Assembly: GCF_011421635.1 (NCBI RefSeq)
Contig: NZ_WTLI01000001.1
Location: forward strand, 1 to 64,000
DNA length: 64,000 nt
DNA from: Paenibacillus turpanensis
GTDB lineage: Bacteria > Bacillota > Bacilli > Paenibacillales > YIM-B00363
Reading direction: 5' to 3'
Part shown: piece by piece, positions 51,943 to 61,239 of the stretch
How the letters are laid out: the number at the start of each line of letters is the position of its first letter
Numbering within the stretch: position 1 is the first letter of the stretch
Made by a program: the position numbers and the translations under genes
The notes under the pieces: generated by a model
The model's database searches: none
Told to the model about the DNA's origin: nothing
What the model saw: the letters and a program-made list of their open reading frames with translations, nothing else

Positions 51943-53190
51943 TTACCGCTCTCCTAACGCTTCCCTCACAAGCGGTCGTAAAGCGGTTGTTTCTTCCACA
52001 TGAATGAGGGCGTCGTAACGCTCAGCCATTACCGTCGGTACGTAATTTCCCCATTCATATTTAGGGTGATATACGACACCAACCGCACGATGTCCTTTTT
52101 TTTCATAAAATTTGCCTGTTTTGTTGTCGAATCGAATCCAGACATTCTCACCATTTCCTTCTTTATGGAAATATTGCTCCCAGCTTTGCAGCTGCGCTTC
52201 CGGAACCTTCATCACCTCCGGCTCCGCTCCCCACTCCGTACCGGCGATTACCGATCCTTTGTAGGTAGAAAAACCGATGGCAAATGATGAGGCTTCACGT
52301 TCTCTCACTAGCTGGCCGACATTGACCATGCCTTCCCCAGCCATATCCGTTGCTCTGGCATCCCCAATATGGGTGTTGTGCTCCCAAATGACCGCCTTGG
52401 CATCCGGACCATGGAAATCAAGCAGACGGAACAGCACCTCCGTCATATGCATGTCTCTAATATTCCACGATTCGGCGTCGCTGCGCACCATCGAACGGTA
52501 ATAGCGTTCAGCATTCACCGCCACAAGAGCATTCAGCTCCTGACTGAGCTGCTCTTCGTTTTGCAAATCCGCCTTACTGTATTTTTGTCTCATGGAGGTC
52601 AGCAGCTCTACAACCTCGTCTTCACAGGTGGCGGATAAAAACGCTGCCGAAACTCCATACATTTGCGATTCCTTATGGTAAGGCTCAAAGCAGTGATATG
52701 CCCGCTTAGCCGCCTGTATTTCTTCTGGGGACGCTCCTGTGCGCTCCAAATAGCTCATGATCTCGTCAAGAGACTCCCACAGGGAATACACATCCATTCC
52801 ATAAAAACCGCAGGTACGCTCCTGCCCTTTCTTCAGCTGCTCTTGATTGTAATTGGACAGCCACCGAATAAGCTCAGCAGTCTCCCGGTTCGCCCACATC
52901 CACTCCGGCCATCTTCCAAACGCTGCAACCAAAGCATCCTCAGCGGAGGTTTGCGGCTTCTGCTTTACATAACGATTCATTTCATAACAGGAAGGCCAAT
53001 CCCCTTCAACTGCGATGAAGGAGAAGCCATGCTTTTCGATTAATTGCTTCGTAATTTCCGCACGAATCGTGTAAAACTCCGACGTACCATGCGATGCCTC
53101 ACCCAGCATTACAATTTTGGATTGGGCGGCCTCGTTGATCAGTGCGTCCAATTGGTTCATATCAGTAAAGGCTTGCAATGAGTCACTCAT
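51943..53190 (-). CDS. Erythromycin esterase family protein
   Basis: A 415-residue hydrolase of the EreA/succinoglycan-biosynthesis-like superfamily: MLGEASHGTSEFY carries the catalytic His, FIAVEGDWPSCYEMNRYV the Glu, and VIWEHNTHIGDARA the second His site. Members of this family hydrolyse lactone rings in some cases, but most chromosomal copies have no proven resistance role. ATG at 53190 with AAGGGG upstream. Confidence 0.88.
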   Translation of the reverse strand: MSDSLQAFTDMNQLDALINEAAQSKIVMLGEASHGTSEFYTIRAEITKQLIEKHGFSFIAVEGDWPSCYEMNRYVKQKPQTSAEDALVAAFGRWPEWMWANRETAELIRWLSNYNQEQLKKGQERTCGFYGMDVYSLWESLDEIMSYLERTGASPEEIQAAKRAYHCFEPYHKESQMYGVSAAFLSATCEDEVVELLTSMRQKYSKADLQNEEQLSQELNALVAVNAERYYRSMVRSDAESWNIRDMHMTEVLFRLLDFHGPDAKAVIWEHNTHIGDARATDMAGEGMVNVGQLVREREASSFAIGFSTYKGSVIAGTEWGAEPEVMKVPEAQLQSWEQYFHKEGNGENVWIRFDNKTGKFYEKKGHRAVGVVYHPKYEWGNYVPTVMAERYDALIHVEETTALRPLVREALGER

Positions 53191-53340
53191 CCGCAATTAA
53201 CCCCTTCCAGGCCAAGTCTCAGTAGGAAGTATGTCCCCTGACGCTGCGAATATTCTGTACCAAACGAGCCTTTTTTCGTAAAAAGATAAGAAAGAATCGC
53301 GGGTTCCTGAATAGGATGTTACATCGAATCATTTGGAGGG

Positions 53341-53967
53341 ATGAAAAAGGTGGAGAACCAAAGGAATGAAATGGTGGCATCCAACCATGAACTACGGGCA
53401 CTCGCAAGGGAGCAGCTGAAAGGGAACTGGGGCATTAGTATTGCGGTTGGCTTGATCTATATCGGAATATTTACCGTGTTAAGCTATATACCGCAGGTCG
53501 GCTATATTGTCCAACTTCTTATCAGCGGAGCGTTCACTCTAGGCATATACTTATTTTTTATCCAATTCCCGCGTGGAGGTGTCCCTCAAATTTCACAGCT
53601 GTTTGAGGGCTTTCAAAACTTTGGAAAATCGCTCGGACTATATTTACTGATCTCCTTGTTCACGTTTTTATGGACTTTGCTGTTGGTTATTCCGGGAATC
53701 ATCGCTTCGTTCCGCTACTCCCAAGCCTTTTACATTTTAAACGACAATCCGAATATGAAGGTAATGGATGCGATCCGTCAAAGCAGCGAGCTGATGGACG
53801 GATACAAATGGAGGTACTTTCTTCTGCAGCTTAGCTTTATCGGCTGGGCGCTGCTGAGCATTGTTACATTTGGTATTGGATTTATTTTCCTACTGCCCTA
53901 TGTATTAACGGCCAACGCTAACTTTTACGACCAGCTCAGCAAATCTCATGCCGGCCCGAAAATGTAA
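53341..53967 (+). CDS. DUF975 membrane protein
   Basis: 208 residues, five to six membrane helices, including FEGFQNFGKSLGLYLLISLFTFLWTLLLVIPGIIASFRYSQAFYIL and the following NPNMKVMDAIRQSSELMDGYKWRYFLLQLSFIGW, which is diagnostic for DUF975. Function unknown. GGAGGG touches the ATG at 53341, so initiation at the in-frame GTG nine bases later (53350) is possible. Confidence 0.85.
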   Translation: MKKVENQRNEMVASNHELRALAREQLKGNWGISIAVGLIYIGIFTVLSYIPQVGYIVQLLISGAFTLGIYLFFIQFPRGGVPQISQLFEGFQNFGKSLGLYLLISLFTFLWTLLLVIPGIIASFRYSQAFYILNDNPNMKVMDAIRQSSELMDGYKWRYFLLQLSFIGWALLSIVTFGIGFIFLLPYVLTANANFYDQLSKSHAGPKM

Positions 53968-53991
53968 CCTCCAATCATGGCCCGAAAAAAC

Positions 53992-54035
53992 AAAGAAACA
54001 GCGGATTCATCATCTGAATGCCGCTGTTTCTTTTT
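53992..54035. terminator. Bidirectional terminator
   Basis: AAAGAAACAGCGG and CCGCTGTTTCTTT with an inner ATTCA/TGAAT pair: a 13-bp main stem with A and T runs on the two sides, between converging DUF975 and ricA genes. Confidence 0.88.
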
Positions 54036-54047
54036 CATTTCCCGTTA

Positions 54048-54524
54048 TTATTCGCTGCAGCTTCCGCCGCTCGAAACTGCTGTACCGGATTCCACATTGA
54101 TCTGATCCGAAACTGTATCCTTCACAATGTTGATAATCAATTGCAGCAAGTAGTTCAAGTCTTCCTGAGTTTGACGGAATTCGGTTACGATTGGATACTG
54201 ATCAAGCTTGTCCTGCAGCTCTTCAATTTCCTGTTCGATCTTCTGCACCATCTTCTCATTCTGAAACGATTGGAACGCGACAATTTCCTTCTGCTTCCGC
54301 TTGATGGAGGAAATGATGTCTTGAATTTCTTTGTGGCCGCTGATTTTGCGTTCTGCTTCCTGAAACGTACGGACCTCGTCCGACGTCATAATAAGCCCTG
54401 CGAGATCCTCTGCTTTGGCCAAAATATCTTCACGTACCCGCAAATCGCGGATGTGGAACTTTTCAATTCCGCATCCTTCTCCGTGCTCATGATCATGATC
54501 GTGCTCGTGGTTATGTGCTGCCAT
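54048..54524 (-). CDS. ricA: YlbF/YmcA family protein, RicA
   Basis: 158 residues; residues about 30-140 are the helical YlbF/YmcA domain (LAGLIMTSDEVRTFQEAERKISGHKEIQDIISSIKRKQKEIVAFQ). In B. subtilis RicA (YmcA) works with YlbF and YaaT in competence, biofilm formation, sporulation and RNase Y-dependent RNA maturation. The N-terminus is unusual: six His alternate with N/D/E at residues 4-14, then C18; another Cys is near the end (SCSE), which suggests metal or Fe-S binding. 13 bp after miaB, as in related species. Confidence 0.9.
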   Translation of the reverse strand: MAAHNHEHDHDHEHGEGCGIEKFHIRDLRVREDILAKAEDLAGLIMTSDEVRTFQEAERKISGHKEIQDIISSIKRKQKEIVAFQSFQNEKMVQKIEQEIEELQDKLDQYPIVTEFRQTQEDLNYLLQLIINIVKDTVSDQINVESGTAVSSGGSCSE

Positions 54525-54537
54525 CCTCTATCACTCC

Positions 54538-56103
54538 TTAACCGTGTGCCACGGTTTTCATCGGTGTTTCCACCAGTTCACCTTTGAGTACCCAAGTTTG
54601 CGGTTCCAAGACGCGGACATATACAAGCTGTCCTGTTAGCGCCTTATCTCCCGTAAAATGAATCAGCTTGTTCGTCCGTGTGCGGCCGGCGAGTACATCC
54701 GGGTTGTTTTTGCTCTCGCCTTCAACCAACACTTCGACAATTTCTCCTCGAAGTGCTTCATTGCCTTCCTTGCTGTATCGATTGAGCAAATCGTTTAGAC
54801 GCTGAAGACGTTCTTTCTTGACTGCCATCGGTACGTTATCCTCCATTTCCGCCGCCGGCGTACCGGCACGTGGAGAATAAATGAACGAGAAGGCAAAGTC
54901 GTATTTCACTTCCTCGACCAGCGACAGCGTGTCTTGGAACTGTTCTTCCGTTTCCCCAGGGAAGCCTACAATAATATCCGTGGTCAGAACGACATCCGGA
55001 ATCGCCGCTTTAATCTTACGGACCAGCTCAAGATAATGCTCGCGGCTGTACTTCCGGCTCATCCGCTTCAAAATTTCCGTATTTCCGGACTGCACCGGAA
55101 GATGGATATGCTCTACGAGGTTGCCTCGTTTCGCAAGAACCTCAATCAATCGGTCATCGAAGTCGCGTGGATGCGAAGTCGTGAACCGTACGCGCGGGAT
55201 TCCGATGCTGCGGATCTCGTCCAGCAAATCACCGAAGCCATAGTCCATGTCTTCCAAGTCCTTGCCGTACGCATTCACGTTCTGACCCAGTAGCGTAAGC
55301 TCCATATAACCTTGACGCGCCAGCTCCCGTACCTCTGCGATGACGTCCTGCGGAAGTCTGCTGCGCTCCTTGCCGCGTGTATACGGGACAATACAGTACG
55401 TACAGAACTTGTCGCAGCCATACATGATGTTTACCCATGCCTTCATGCCTTCACGCTTCTTAGGAAGGTTCTCAATAATATCCCCTTCCTTGGACCACAC
55501 CTCAACGACCATTTCCTTGCTATAATAAGCTTCCTTCAGCAAATTCGGAAGACGGTGAATATTATGTGTTCCAAAAATAATATCGACATGCGCGTGCTTC
55601 TGCAAAATCCGGTTGACCACCGATTCTTCCTGCGACATACAGCCGCATACGCCAAGAATCAAATCCGGCTTTTCCAGCTTGAGCGTCTTCATATGGCCAA
55701 GCTCGCCGAATACTTTGTCCTCTGCATTTTCGCGGATTGCGCAGGTATTAAATAAGATAACATCCGCCTTTGTTCGATCCTCGACGCGGATAAAACCCAT
55801 TTCTTCGAACATACCCGCCATCGTTTCCGTATCATGCTCGTTCATCTGGCAGCCGTAGGTTTGAATATGATAATACTTCTGACCGCCTATGCGGCCGAAG
55901 TCCTTCATTTCCTCAGGAATCGCCTGCTCATAAATAATTTGCGTCTCTTCCTTGCCGCGCTGCTTTTCTTGTTTATAGGAAGGCTCCGAGATGATTTGCA
56001 CATCGCGGCCCGGTATTCTAATTTTCTTCGCGTTCTCATCCTCAGAGAGAATCTTATAGGAACCGTTAAAATATTTCGAGTAATCCTTCGTTTCTTTCGA
56101 CAT
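54538..56103 (-). CDS. miaB: tRNA-2-methylthio-N6-dimethylallyladenosine synthase
   Basis: A 521-residue radical-SAM methylthiotransferase that converts i6A37 to ms2i6A37 in tRNAs reading UNN codons. N-terminal UPF0004 cluster Cys in [17 protein letters not shown] and GVCGCMSQ; radical SAM C-x3-C-x2-C is [12 protein letters not shown] domain at the C-terminus (about 445-515). A 70-residue N-terminal extension is normal for Bacillales. Followed by ricA in one operon. Confidence 0.97.
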   Translation of the reverse strand: MSKETKDYSKYFNGSYKILSEDENAKKIRIPGRDVQIISEPSYKQEKQRGKEETQIIYEQAIPEEMKDFGRIGGQKYYHIQTYGCQMNEHDTETMAGMFEEMGFIRVEDRTKADVILFNTCAIRENAEDKVFGELGHMKTLKLEKPDLILGVCGCMSQEESVVNRILQKHAHVDIIFGTHNIHRLPNLLKEAYYSKEMVVEVWSKEGDIIENLPKKREGMKAWVNIMYGCDKFCTYCIVPYTRGKERSRLPQDVIAEVRELARQGYMELTLLGQNVNAYGKDLEDMDYGFGDLLDEIRSIGIPRVRFTTSHPRDFDDRLIEVLAKRGNLVEHIHLPVQSGNTEILKRMSRKYSREHYLELVRKIKAAIPDVVLTTDIIVGFPGETEEQFQDTLSLVEEVKYDFAFSFIYSPRAGTPAAEMEDNVPMAVKKERLQRLNDLLNRYSKEGNEALRGEIVEVLVEGESKNNPDVLAGRTRTNKLIHFTGDKALTGQLVYVRVLEPQTWVLKGELVETPMKTVAHG

Positions 56104-56201
56104 CTGTTCACTTCCTCTCTATCATGCCGATTTACGATCTATAAAATCGCAAAATATCTAGCGGTTTGCATTTTGACATTATAGCATTTTTTTAACCAAA
56201 C

Positions 56202-56233
56202 AAAAAGCCTCCCGCCAAAAAGGCGCGAGACAT
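56202..56233 (-). terminator. Terminator of pduL
   Basis: GTCTCgCGCC-ttttt-GGCGgGAGGC on the minus strand, then five U, between pduL and miaB. Confidence 0.82.
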
Positions 56234-56271
56234 TGTTTACTTCATCAGATTACGGAAAAAGGATCGGTTCG

Positions 56272-56841
56272 TCAATCGATAATTTCCGCCAGATCGCCGT
56301 TCTTCACTCCGGCCGCATTTGCTTCGTCGGTATCGATATGCATATCCAGCGCGAATTGATCGGAAACTCTGGCTATCACGTGTTCAAACACGACACCGCG
56401 TTCTCCGCCTACTCTTACGCGCAGCTCCTGCTGATCCGCAACTCCCATACGTTCGGCATCGCTCGTATGGAAATGGATGTGGCGCGCTGCAACGATTACG
56501 CCTTTATCTACGGTCACCTCGCCTTTCGGGCCGACAATCGTGATTCCCGGCGTGCCGTCAATTTTGCCAGACTGCCGAACCGGCGCCGGAATGCCAAGCG
56601 TAAAGGAATCGGTGCGCGAAATTTCCAGCTGCGTTGCTCCTCTTGCCGGTCCTAAAATGCGGACTTTATCAAAACGTCCCTTCGGTCCGACAACCGCTAC
56701 CTGCTCTTCTGCCGCGAATTGGCCGGGCTGCGACAGCGGTTTGAACTCTTTAAGTTGATAACCGGCGCCGAACAAAATTTCAATGTGCTCCGGGGATAAA
56801 TGAATGTGACGTGCTGATACACCAACAGGTACTTGCTTCAT
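56272..56841 (-). CDS. pduL: Phosphate propanoyltransferase (PduL family)
   Basis: A 189-residue phosphotransacylase that exchanges acyl-CoA and acyl-phosphate. Zinc-site motifs: VGVSARHIHLS (His pair), AARHIHFHTSDAERMGV, and LDMHIDTDEANAAGV. Here it is not in a microcompartment operon. It sits between korAB and miaB, and could act as a general phosphate acetyl/propionyltransferase. Monocistronic with its own terminator. Confidence 0.94.
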   Translation of the reverse strand: MKQVPVGVSARHIHLSPEHIEILFGAGYQLKEFKPLSQPGQFAAEEQVAVVGPKGRFDKVRILGPARGATQLEISRTDSFTLGIPAPVRQSGKIDGTPGITIVGPKGEVTVDKGVIVAARHIHFHTSDAERMGVADQQELRVRVGGERGVVFEHVIARVSDQFALDMHIDTDEANAAGVKNGDLAEIID

Positions 56842-56908
56842 ATGGGTTCCGCCTCTCTATCTGAACAATGTTTATGTATGGTTTCCTACTTAGTATAACA
56901 TGTAACGC

Positions 56909-56942
56909 AAAAAGGCATACGGGTGAGTCGGCCCGCATGCCT
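56909..56942 (-). terminator. Terminator of korAB
   Basis: GGCAT.CGGG and CCCG.ATGCC form the stem, five U on the minus strand, 14 bp after the korB stop. Confidence 0.82.
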
Positions 56943-56955
56943 AATTGTGCGAAAC

Positions 56956-57822
56956 TTATCGGAATTCTGCAACCAATTTGTCAAAATACTCCTGCGAAAG
57001 GGTAAGATCCTGCTTCGCAAGCGCTTCTTCCTTAAAGCCAACAACGAGATTTTCGTAGCTCTTTTTGGTTTTATCTTGATAAATAAGGCCTGTCAGCATA
57101 CCGTTTGTTTCCATCAACTTCGTCATAGCGCCGATCCGGTTCGAGTTATCGTAGTCTGGAGTCTCTTCCAGATCAACAATGTTTTCTTTGAACCAATCAT
57201 ACGTATTGATTTTGTTGAAGGTTACGCATGGGCTGAATACGTTAATTACGGAGAAGCCTTCATGCTTCATGCCTTCTTCGATCAAGGAAGTAAGCTGCTT
57301 CAGGTTACTCGAGAACGATTGAGCAACAAACGTTGCACCGGCTGCCAATGCGATTTCAAGAGGGCTAAGAGTCGTCTCAATGGAACCTTCTGGCGTACTC
57401 TTCGTCTTGAAGCCTTCCGCACTGCGCGGAGACGTTTGACCCTTCGTCAGACCGTAAATTTGGTTATCCATGATGATATAAGTTACGTTCATGTTACGGC
57501 GGATCGCATGGACCGTGTGGCCCATACCAATCGCAAAGCCGTCACCGTCGCCGCCTGCAGCAATAACAGTCAGCTCACGGTTAGCCATCTTCAGGCCTTG
57601 TGCGATTGGCAGTGCGCGGCCGTGAATGCCGTGCAGGCCGTATGCGTTAATATATCCGGAAATCCGGCCGGAGCAGCCGATACCGGAAACCACTGCAAGA
57701 TTTTCTGGCTCAAGGCCTACGTTAGCCGCTGCGCGCTGAATTGCCGCTTGTACGGAGAAGTCTCCGCAGCCCGGACACCAGTTAGGTTTAATATTATTAC
57801 GAAACTCTTTAAAAGTTGCCAT
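56956..57822 (-). CDS. korB: 2-oxoacid:ferredoxin oxidoreductase, beta subunit
   Basis: 288 residues, thiamine-diphosphate-binding subunit: NWCPGCGDFSV, SGIGCSGRI, GGDGDGFAIGMGHTVHAIRRN (the GDG...N TPP motif) and DNQIYGLTKGQTSPRS. With KorA it oxidises 2-oxoglutarate or another 2-oxoacid to acyl-CoA and reduced ferredoxin. ATG at 57822 lies two bases past the korA stop, with AAGGAG inside the korA end, so translation is coupled. Confidence 0.95.
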   Translation of the reverse strand: MATFKEFRNNIKPNWCPGCGDFSVQAAIQRAAANVGLEPENLAVVSGIGCSGRISGYINAYGLHGIHGRALPIAQGLKMANRELTVIAAGGDGDGFAIGMGHTVHAIRRNMNVTYIIMDNQIYGLTKGQTSPRSAEGFKTKSTPEGSIETTLSPLEIALAAGATFVAQSFSSNLKQLTSLIEEGMKHEGFSVINVFSPCVTFNKINTYDWFKENIVDLEETPDYDNSNRIGAMTKLMETNGMLTGLIYQDKTKKSYENLVVGFKEEALAKQDLTLSQEYFDKLVAEFR

Positions 57823-57824
57823 GA

Positions 57825-59564
57825 TTAAATCAGCTCCTTGCAAGCTTTATGAACTTCGGACGGGATGAACGGTGTGCCGTCGTATTTGAGTAAGTTTTTA
57901 ATTTTTTCGCCATTCCCGACATGGAGCTTAATTTGGTCAGCCAGCTGGCCTGTTGCGTTGTTTTCCATTACAACAACCGTCTTGGCTTGCTTCACGCGTT
58001 CTGCAACCTCTTCTGTTGGGAACGGGTGGATTTGGCGAACCGTCATGTGAGCGGTTTTGATGCCTTCCGCTTCCATACGTTCACGTGCTTCATCAATCGT
58101 ACCGCCGGTAGAGCTCATGCCAACGATGATAATATCCGGGTTTTCATGATTCGTCTTGTAGTGAATTGGGTTTTGAATACGCAGCTTGCTCATCTTACCC
58201 ATCCGCTTATCCATCATCTTCTTACGGTTGATCGGGCTTTCCGATGGGCGTCCTTCCTGATCATGCTCAACGCCTGTTACATGGTGAATACCATACTTCA
58301 TGCCAGGAACGACACGCGGGGAAATGCCGTCTTCCGTAAATTCGTAACGCTTGAACAGCTTATTGTCTTCAAGAGCTGGAAGCTCTTCTGTAGCCAGCTT
58401 GCCTCGGCGGATTTCCACGTTCTTGAAGTCGATGCCTTCCGCCGTTTGCTTACCAAGGGAAAGCTGGAGGTCGGTGATCAAGATAACCGGGCACTGATAC
58501 TCTTCTGCCAAGTTAAACGACTCAATCGTGTCGTAGAAGCACTCTTCCACTGTGCTCGGCGCGATAACGATCTTCGGAATTTCACCGTGCGTACCGTAAA
58601 TCATCGCGTTCACGTCGGATTGCTCCTGCTTTGTTGGCAAGCCTGTGGATGGACCACCGCGCATCGTGTTCACGATAACAACCGGAGTTTCCGTCATACC
58701 GGCAAGGCCGATGCCTTCCATCATAAGCGACAAGCCAGGACCAGCAGATGCCGTCAAGGAACGAACGCCGCCGTAGTTCGCACCGATCGCCATGGTCACA
58801 GCGGAGATTTCGTCCTCCGTCTGAATTACCGTTCCGCCAAGCTTCGGAAGCTTCTTAATTAAGTACTCCATGACTTCGGAAGCCGGAGTGATCGGGTATG
58901 CCGGCATAAAGCGGCATCCGCCTGCTACTGCGCCAAGACCGATCGCTTCGTTGCCGATCATGAACAATTTTGCTTGACCGTCGGAAGGCTCAAGCTCGAA
59001 TTCTTTCAGCGGTCCGCCCGCTTGATCCAGAATCGATTGCGCGCCGCGGCGAACAGCCTCTACGTTCTTCTCCACGATCGCTGCGCCTTTGCGGCCAAAC
59101 TCTTCTTCAACCGCTTTTTCGAATATTTCGAGCGGCAATCCGAGAAGCGCCCAAGATGCGCCGGAAGCCGCCATGTTTTTGAATAGCGAGGTGCCGAGAT
59201 CCTCTGCAATTTGTGTAATTGGAACCGGGAACAGTCTTACATCCGCAATTCCTTCTGGAAGTGTAGGATTGAATTTCGCATCGGCAACAACAACACCGCC
59301 GTTACGAAGCTCATGTGCGTTCAAGTCAATGGTCTCTTGGTCGAACGCAACCAGAATATCAAGATCATCGGATATTGCACGAATCGGCTTCGTACTGATC
59401 CGGATTTTATTATTTGTGTGTCCGCCTTTAATCCGGGAAGAGAAATGTCTGTAGCCGTACAAGTAGTAGCCCAGTCGGTTTAATGCGGTCGAGAAAATGC
59501 GGTCAGTACTTTCTACGCCCTCACCTTGCTGTCCACCGATTTTCCAAGACAATTGACTAATCAA
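57825..59564 (-). CDS. korA: 2-oxoacid:ferredoxin oxidoreductase, fused gamma-alpha subunit
   Basis: About 579 residues: the gamma domain (about 1-190; WKIGGQQGEGVESTDRIF) is fused to the alpha domain (about 210-579; GNEAIGLGAVAGGCRFMPAYPITPASEVMEYL, QTEDEISAVTMAIGANYGG, SAGPGLSLMMEGIGLAG). AAAGGAG directly abuts the ATG at 59573, which is too close, so the in-frame TTG at 59564 (nine bases away) is the better start. A good promoter lies 64 bp upstream. Conserved neighbour of miaB in Bacillales. Confidence 0.94.
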   Translation of the reverse strand: MISQLSWKIGGQQGEGVESTDRIFSTALNRLGYYLYGYRHFSSRIKGGHTNNKIRISTKPIRAISDDLDILVAFDQETIDLNAHELRNGGVVVADAKFNPTLPEGIADVRLFPVPITQIAEDLGTSLFKNMAASGASWALLGLPLEIFEKAVEEEFGRKGAAIVEKNVEAVRRGAQSILDQAGGPLKEFELEPSDGQAKLFMIGNEAIGLGAVAGGCRFMPAYPITPASEVMEYLIKKLPKLGGTVIQTEDEISAVTMAIGANYGGVRSLTASAGPGLSLMMEGIGLAGMTETPVVIVNTMRGGPSTGLPTKQEQSDVNAMIYGTHGEIPKIVIAPSTVEECFYDTIESFNLAEEYQCPVILITDLQLSLGKQTAEGIDFKNVEIRRGKLATEELPALEDNKLFKRYEFTEDGISPRVVPGMKYGIHHVTGVEHDQEGRPSESPINRKKMMDKRMGKMSKLRIQNPIHYKTNHENPDIIIVGMSSTGGTIDEARERMEAEGIKTAHMTVRQIHPFPTEEVAERVKQAKTVVVMENNATGQLADQIKLHVGNGEKIKNLLKYDGTPFIPSEVHKACKELI

Positions 59565-59627
59565 AACGCCCATCTCCTTTGATATGTGTGAAGCGCCAAT
59601 AAAAATATCTTTTCACGAGTCAAATAA

Positions 59628-59656
59628 AGTTTATGACGCTCGCCCTAAAATTGCAA
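59628..59656 (-). promoter_or_regulatory. Promoter of korAB
   Basis: TTGCAA (59651-59656) and TAAACT (59628-59633) on the minus strand, spacer 17 bp. Confidence 0.65.
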
Positions 59657-59781
59657 GTGCTTTCTTATTGTTTTAGTGATAGCTATTTTCGATGAAATTC
59701 ATACAATATTGAGATTGATTCTTTCAATTATTGTTCGCTTTCCGCTTTTATTTTATGAAAACGCTTGTGCGAAGCTTTTTC

Positions 59782-60732
59782 TCAGCCCTGCTGCCCGATA
59801 GGAAGCTGGTCGGACAAAAACTCGTACATATTGCGCCAAACGATACGTTCCACCAACTCTTCGCTGTAGTGCTGCTGAAGAAGCTCATAAAACTCAGCCA
59901 AGCTTTCACTTCTTTCCAAGCCTTCAATCCACACATCAATGCCGTCCCAATCCGAACCGATTCCGATCTGTTTTTCTCCCCCTAGAGAGCAGACATGATC
60001 AATATGTTCCAATACGTCGACCGCCCGCACCTTCCCCTTAGCTTTTACAAACCAAGGGACAAACGTGATCCCCATTCGGCCGCCCGTGCGAATGATTGCC
60101 TTAATCTGTTCATCCTTCAAGTTTCGCGGATGCGGACACAGCGAATACGCATTGGAATGCGAGGCTATAATCGGCTTCGAGGAAATTTGCAGGAGCTCCC
60201 AAAAACCGTTCTCCGACAAATGGGAAACGTCAAGCACCATGCCTAGGCGATTGCATTCCCGTACCAGCTCCCGGCCTTTTCTCGTAAATCCGCCCCCGCG
60301 CGGCTCCATAATGCCGTCAGCCGCCCAATTCGCACTGTTCCACGTAATTCCAACCGCCCGTACCCCAAGCCGGTACAGCGTACGGAGACACATTAAGTCC
60401 GCGTCGAGTCCATCCGCTCCTTCCAGCGTAAGCATGGCTCCGATTCTCGCATTCGATGTAAAAAGCTGCTCCAAGTCTTCTCGTGTAACGATAGGAGTCA
60501 TTTGCGGGTGGGAGAGGATATGAGAATGATACAAATCCACTTCCTTCAAAATATGTGAAAAGTTCGGCTCCCCGAGTTCCTGAGAAATGTATATGGCAAA
60601 GGTCTGAAGCTTCACACCGCCCTTGCGCAAACCTGGAAGTGTGACGTCCAGCTGCCCTTCCCGATCAAATGAAAGACGAGGCTCGTTCATTAGCTTACTC
60701 AACACATCGCAATGCAAATCGATCCAACGCAT
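59782..60732 (-). CDS. Membrane dipeptidase (peptidase M19, renal dipeptidase family)
   Basis: 316 residues, zinc-dependent dipeptidase fold: DLHCDVLSKL (first His-x-Asp), LTLEGADGL (bridging Glu), DVSHLSENGFWELLQISSKPIIASHSNAY (two His ligands) and IGIGSDWDGI (Asp). No signal peptide, so it is cytoplasmic despite the family name. After spoVS on the same strand, with a terminator between. Confidence 0.94.
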   Translation of the reverse strand: MRWIDLHCDVLSKLMNEPRLSFDREGQLDVTLPGLRKGGVKLQTFAIYISQELGEPNFSHILKEVDLYHSHILSHPQMTPIVTREDLEQLFTSNARIGAMLTLEGADGLDADLMCLRTLYRLGVRAVGITWNSANWAADGIMEPRGGGFTRKGRELVRECNRLGMVLDVSHLSENGFWELLQISSKPIIASHSNAYSLCPHPRNLKDEQIKAIIRTGGRMGITFVPWFVKAKGKVRAVDVLEHIDHVCSLGGEKQIGIGSDWDGIDVWIEGLERSESLAEFYELLQQHYSEELVERIVWRNMYEFLSDQLPIGQQG

Positions 60733-60746
60733 GTTTCGTCCCCCCC

Positions 60747-60793
60747 AAAAAAATGAAAACCTCTAATGCGTAGGATCGCATCCAGAGGTTTCA
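60747..60793 (-). terminator. Terminator of spoVS
   Basis: AACCTCT.GATGCG and CGCAT.AGAGGTT stem on the minus strand, followed by seven U. Confidence 0.82.
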
Positions 60794-60828
60794 TGTTTTA
60801 GACGTTTCAAATGTTGTTGACGTCTACG

Positions 60829-61089
60829 TTACCGCGGTTCTACAATGAGCTTGATTGCCGTTCGGTCTTCCCCATCAATCACAATATCTGTAAACGCAGG
60901 AATGCATATCAAGTCTACACCGCTCGGTGCGACAAAGCCCCTTGCGATGGCTACCGCCTTAATCGCTTGGTTTAGCGCCCCGGCGCCGATCGCCTGCAGC
61001 TCTGCTGCTCCGCGCTCGCGCAGTACTCCGGCTAACGCTCCTGCTACGGAATTTGGGTTGGACTTAGCGGAAACTTTTAATACTTCCAT
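60829..61089 (-). CDS. spoVS: Stage V sporulation protein S
   Basis: An 86-residue Alba-like protein; nearly the whole length is family-typical (MEVLKVSAKSNPNSVAGALAG, ALNQAIKAVAIARGFVAPSGVDLICIPAF, IDGEDRTAIKLIVEPR). Required for late sporulation and septation control in B. subtilis. Normally under sigma-H; I could not pin a sigma-H promoter in the 150-bp upstream gap. Confidence 0.97.
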   Translation of the reverse strand: MEVLKVSAKSNPNSVAGALAGVLRERGAAELQAIGAGALNQAIKAVAIARGFVAPSGVDLICIPAFTDIVIDGEDRTAIKLIVEPR

Positions 61090-61239
61090 TATCAGTACCT
61101 CCTCGGGGACTGCTACTTTCGTCCGGTACTAATAATTATTCAGAATCCGTAAAAAAATGACTATTTTGCTTAGAACCAAGCTCTATTGCCTTCCGCGGCA
61201 CTTTTTTGAGGTAAAACGACTTCCTACATTTATTCAGGC

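Noticed and set aside
59756-59769. cre-like TGAAAACGCTTGTG
   Set aside because: The last two bases break the palindrome, and it lies inside the 3' non-coding side of the dipeptidase gene, not near a promoter.
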